Positions 42,007-43,347 of a stretch of DNA of 43,347 bases are shown piece by piece. Below the pieces are notes generated by a model that worked only from the letters and a program-made list of their open reading frames with translations, was not told the origin of the DNA and did no database searches. The stretch is from Motiliproteus sp041586615 (lineage in GTDB: Bacteria; Pseudomonadota; Gammaproteobacteria; Pseudomonadales; Balneatricaceae), in the NCBI GenBank assembly GCA_041586615.1, contig JBFGZS010000037.1, positions 1 through 43,347 of the forward strand. The letters are read 5' to 3'. The position numbers and the translations under genes were made by a program. Position 1 is the stretch's first letter, and the number at the start of each line of letters is the position of its first letter.

Positions 42007-43101
42007 TTAAAACAGGTCGATCTGTTTTTCCGTTAAGCGTTTAAACCCCTCCCCGACAAACGGCAGCAAGCCATCGGCCACCGGTTCCAGCTGGCGCGCC
42101 AGGTAGTGGTCGTAATCGACCGGGCTGCTGATAAACCCCTCCGGCTGCGGGCCGGCCAGGGTCATCAGATAGCGCACGGCATCGCCACGGCGAAAATGCT
42201 GCCCCTGCGACTCGGCAAACCGCGCCGCCTGTACCTGCGGCGGGATGTTCTTTTGATAGTCCGCCAGCGCACGCCGCAGGCGTTTGCGGTAGTACAGTTG
42301 TGCATCCAACTGGCCGGCCCGTAACTGTTCGACGACCCGCTGCACGTAGTCCTTGTAGGGCTGCCCCAGAAACACCCGCCGGTACAGCTCCTGCTGGAAC
42401 TGGCGCGCCAACGGTGTCCAGTCGCTACGTACCGTTTCCAGGCCTTTAAAGACCAGTTTTGGCTGTCCGTCGCTATCGTCCACCAGCCCGCAATAACGTT
42501 TTTTGCTCCCGCGCTCCGAGCCGCGAATAGTCGGCATCAAAAAGCGTCGATAGTGGGTCTCGTATTCGATCTCCAGGAAACTCTGCAGCCCAAATTCCTG
42601 CTGCAAGCGATTTGTCCACCAGCTGTTCAGTTGCCGGGCCAGATCGTTGCCGATGGCATCGGCACCGCCATCGTCGCATTCCCGGTTTAACCAGATAAAC
42701 AACGAATCGGTATCGCCGTAGATCACCTGGTAGCCCTTCTCTTCGATAAACGCCGCGCTCTCGGTAAGTATCTGGTGGCCGCGCAGGGTGATGGAACCCG
42801 ACAGGCGATGATCAAAGAAGCGGCACAGCGGCGATCCCAGCACGCCGTAGAACGAATTCATAATGATCTTGATAGCACGCGATACCGCCTCATCGCGCTT
42901 GGCCTTGGCCACATCCCGCGCGGCCCACAGGGTGGTCAGTAATCCCGGCAGAATATGCCGCTGCCGGTCAAACCAGGCGCCGTTAAAACCCGCGACCGCT
43001 TCCGGCTGGGAAGCGGTATTCACTTTTGCCAGGCCCTCGACAAGGCCCATGGGATCGATGCAGAAGCTGCGAATAATGCTCGGATACAGGCTCGTATATC
43101 C
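42007..43101 (-). CDS. polB: DNA polymerase II, C-terminal part (broken at motif A)
   Basis: A family B repair polymerase. The coding sequence shows motif A as YTSLYPSIIRSFCIDP at its very start, motif B KIIMNSFYGVLGS and motif C YGDTDSLFIW. The thumb region and family C-terminus follow (364 residues). E. coli Pol II has 783 residues. The whole N-terminal and 3'-5' exonuclease part (about 410 residues) is missing: upstream of position 43098 the similarity stops, with TGA in frame at 43104-43102 and the aspartate of motif A replaced by Gly. A later ATG at 43050 would be the first start codon. It is best read as a disrupted gene (pseudogene or element insertion), not a functional enzyme. Confidence 0.88.
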   Translation of the reverse strand, partial: GYTSLYPSIIRSFCIDPMGLVEGLAKVNTASQPEAVAGFNGAWFDRQRHILPGLLTTLWAARDVAKAKRDEAVSRAIKIIMNSFYGVLGSPLCRFFDHRLSGSITLRGHQILTESAAFIEEKGYQVIYGDTDSLFIWLNRECDDGGADAIGNDLARQLNSWWTNRLQQEFGLQSFLEIEYETHYRRFLMPTIRGSERGSKKRYCGLVDDSDGQPKLVFKGLETVRSDWTPLARQFQQELYRRVFLGQPYKDYVQRVVEQLRAGQLDAQLYYRKRLRRALADYQKNIPPQVQAARFAESQGQHFRRGDAVRYLMTLAGPQPEGFISSPVDYDHYLARQLEPVADGLLPFVGEGFKRLTEKQIDLF

Positions 43102-43347
43102 TCAAGATTCGGAAAAAACCGTTGCTCTGAAGATACCGCCGTACCAGGAATAAGCCCGCCAGATTAAGTGCCATTGAGAAAGCAGACATTGCTTATCTTC
43201 AACCCCGTTTTGCTAGGTTGAAATCGGTTCAAGTTCGGGCCACCACCACTTCCGAGGTGTACAGCAAAAGAACCATCCCCGGCGACCAAACTGCGGAAAA
43301 TCATGCTGCCAGCAGCACTTCGGTGACATCGACAAAGCAGACGATAT
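43102..43347. other. Non-polB sequence at the right window edge
   Basis: 246 bases follow the break in polB. On the minus strand a frame from the window edge reads CCWQHDFPQFGRRGWFFCC to a stop near ELEPIST, and a short frame from 43189 reads MSAFSMALNLAGLFLVRRYL. Neither is recognised. The abrupt switch suggests the end of an inserted element or an assembly join. Confidence 0.5.

Noticed and set aside
42983..43189. 68-codon minus-strand frame crossing the polB break as a separate gene
   Set aside because: Its second half is an out-of-frame reading of polB, so it is most likely a junction artefact.

Overview
The window reads as chromosomal DNA of a salt-adapted, aerobic gammaproteobacterium. 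The evidence is a complete ectABC ectoine operon, ribosomal protein S1, RimO, Prc and Lon of gammaproteobacterial type, a polyhydroxyalkanoate synthase-like protein with a phasin, a type IV pilus minor pilin operon, and a PrsT-like TPR protein of the kind linked to exosortase systems. Genus cannot be fixed from the sequence. A marine or haloalkaliphilic purple or sulfur-oxidiser-type lineage (Chromatiales-like) is a guess. No tRNA, rRNA or CRISPR array was seen.

Layout. (1) 1-440 is mobile-element debris: the first codons of an IS110-type transposase, copies of a GGTCAGGTCTT-containing repeat, and the 3' end (domains V and VI) of a group II intron. This debris cuts off the C-terminus of an LplT-Aas-type fusion protein (431-3595). 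(2) 3661-9582, minus strand, is a polyamine cluster: speA, carboxy(nor)spermidine dehydrogenase, carboxy(nor)spermidine decarboxylase and speB. Together they encode arginine to agmatine to putrescine, then the aspartate-semialdehyde route to spermidine. (3) 9827-12247 is a Lon protease. (4) 12333-14590 holds REP-like elements, a probable sigma-54 promoter, amtB and a small membrane protein. (5) 14751-19312 holds a 933-residue TPR protein and an SLC23/26-like permease. (6) 19456-24048 holds an M18 aminopeptidase, Prc and a co-transcribed coiled-coil membrane protein. (7) 24248-28494 holds rpsA and, converging on it, ectABC. (8) 28924-31067 is a two-gene operon of a secreted protein and a secreted zinc metalloprotease. 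(9) 31242-36035 holds a phasin, rimO, an orphan gene and a PhaC-like synthase. (10) 36281-41829 is fimT-pilV-pilW-pilX-pilY1-pilE, with all genes overlapping or nearly so. (11) 42007-43101 is the C-terminal half of DNA polymerase II, broken at polymerase motif A, followed by unrelated sequence to the window end.

The most striking unexplained structure is a family of short tandem repeats in intergenic gaps. They all have a period of exactly seven bases but several sequences (AAGCTAC, GCCTGCC, GCCTGGC, CTAGCAC/CTAGCCC, CTAACAC, CTGTAGG). Two gaps 35 kb apart carry the same composite block, ending 12 and 1 bases past the stop codon of a minus-strand gene. Other notable items are the metalloprotease operon whose first protein looks like an NTR/TIMP-type fold, homopolymer runs (C10 inside a gene, G11 between ectA and ectB), helically phased 11-bp repeats in front of the aminopeptidase gene, and a PilY1 that lacks the usual N-terminal vWA region but has two calcium-loop motifs.
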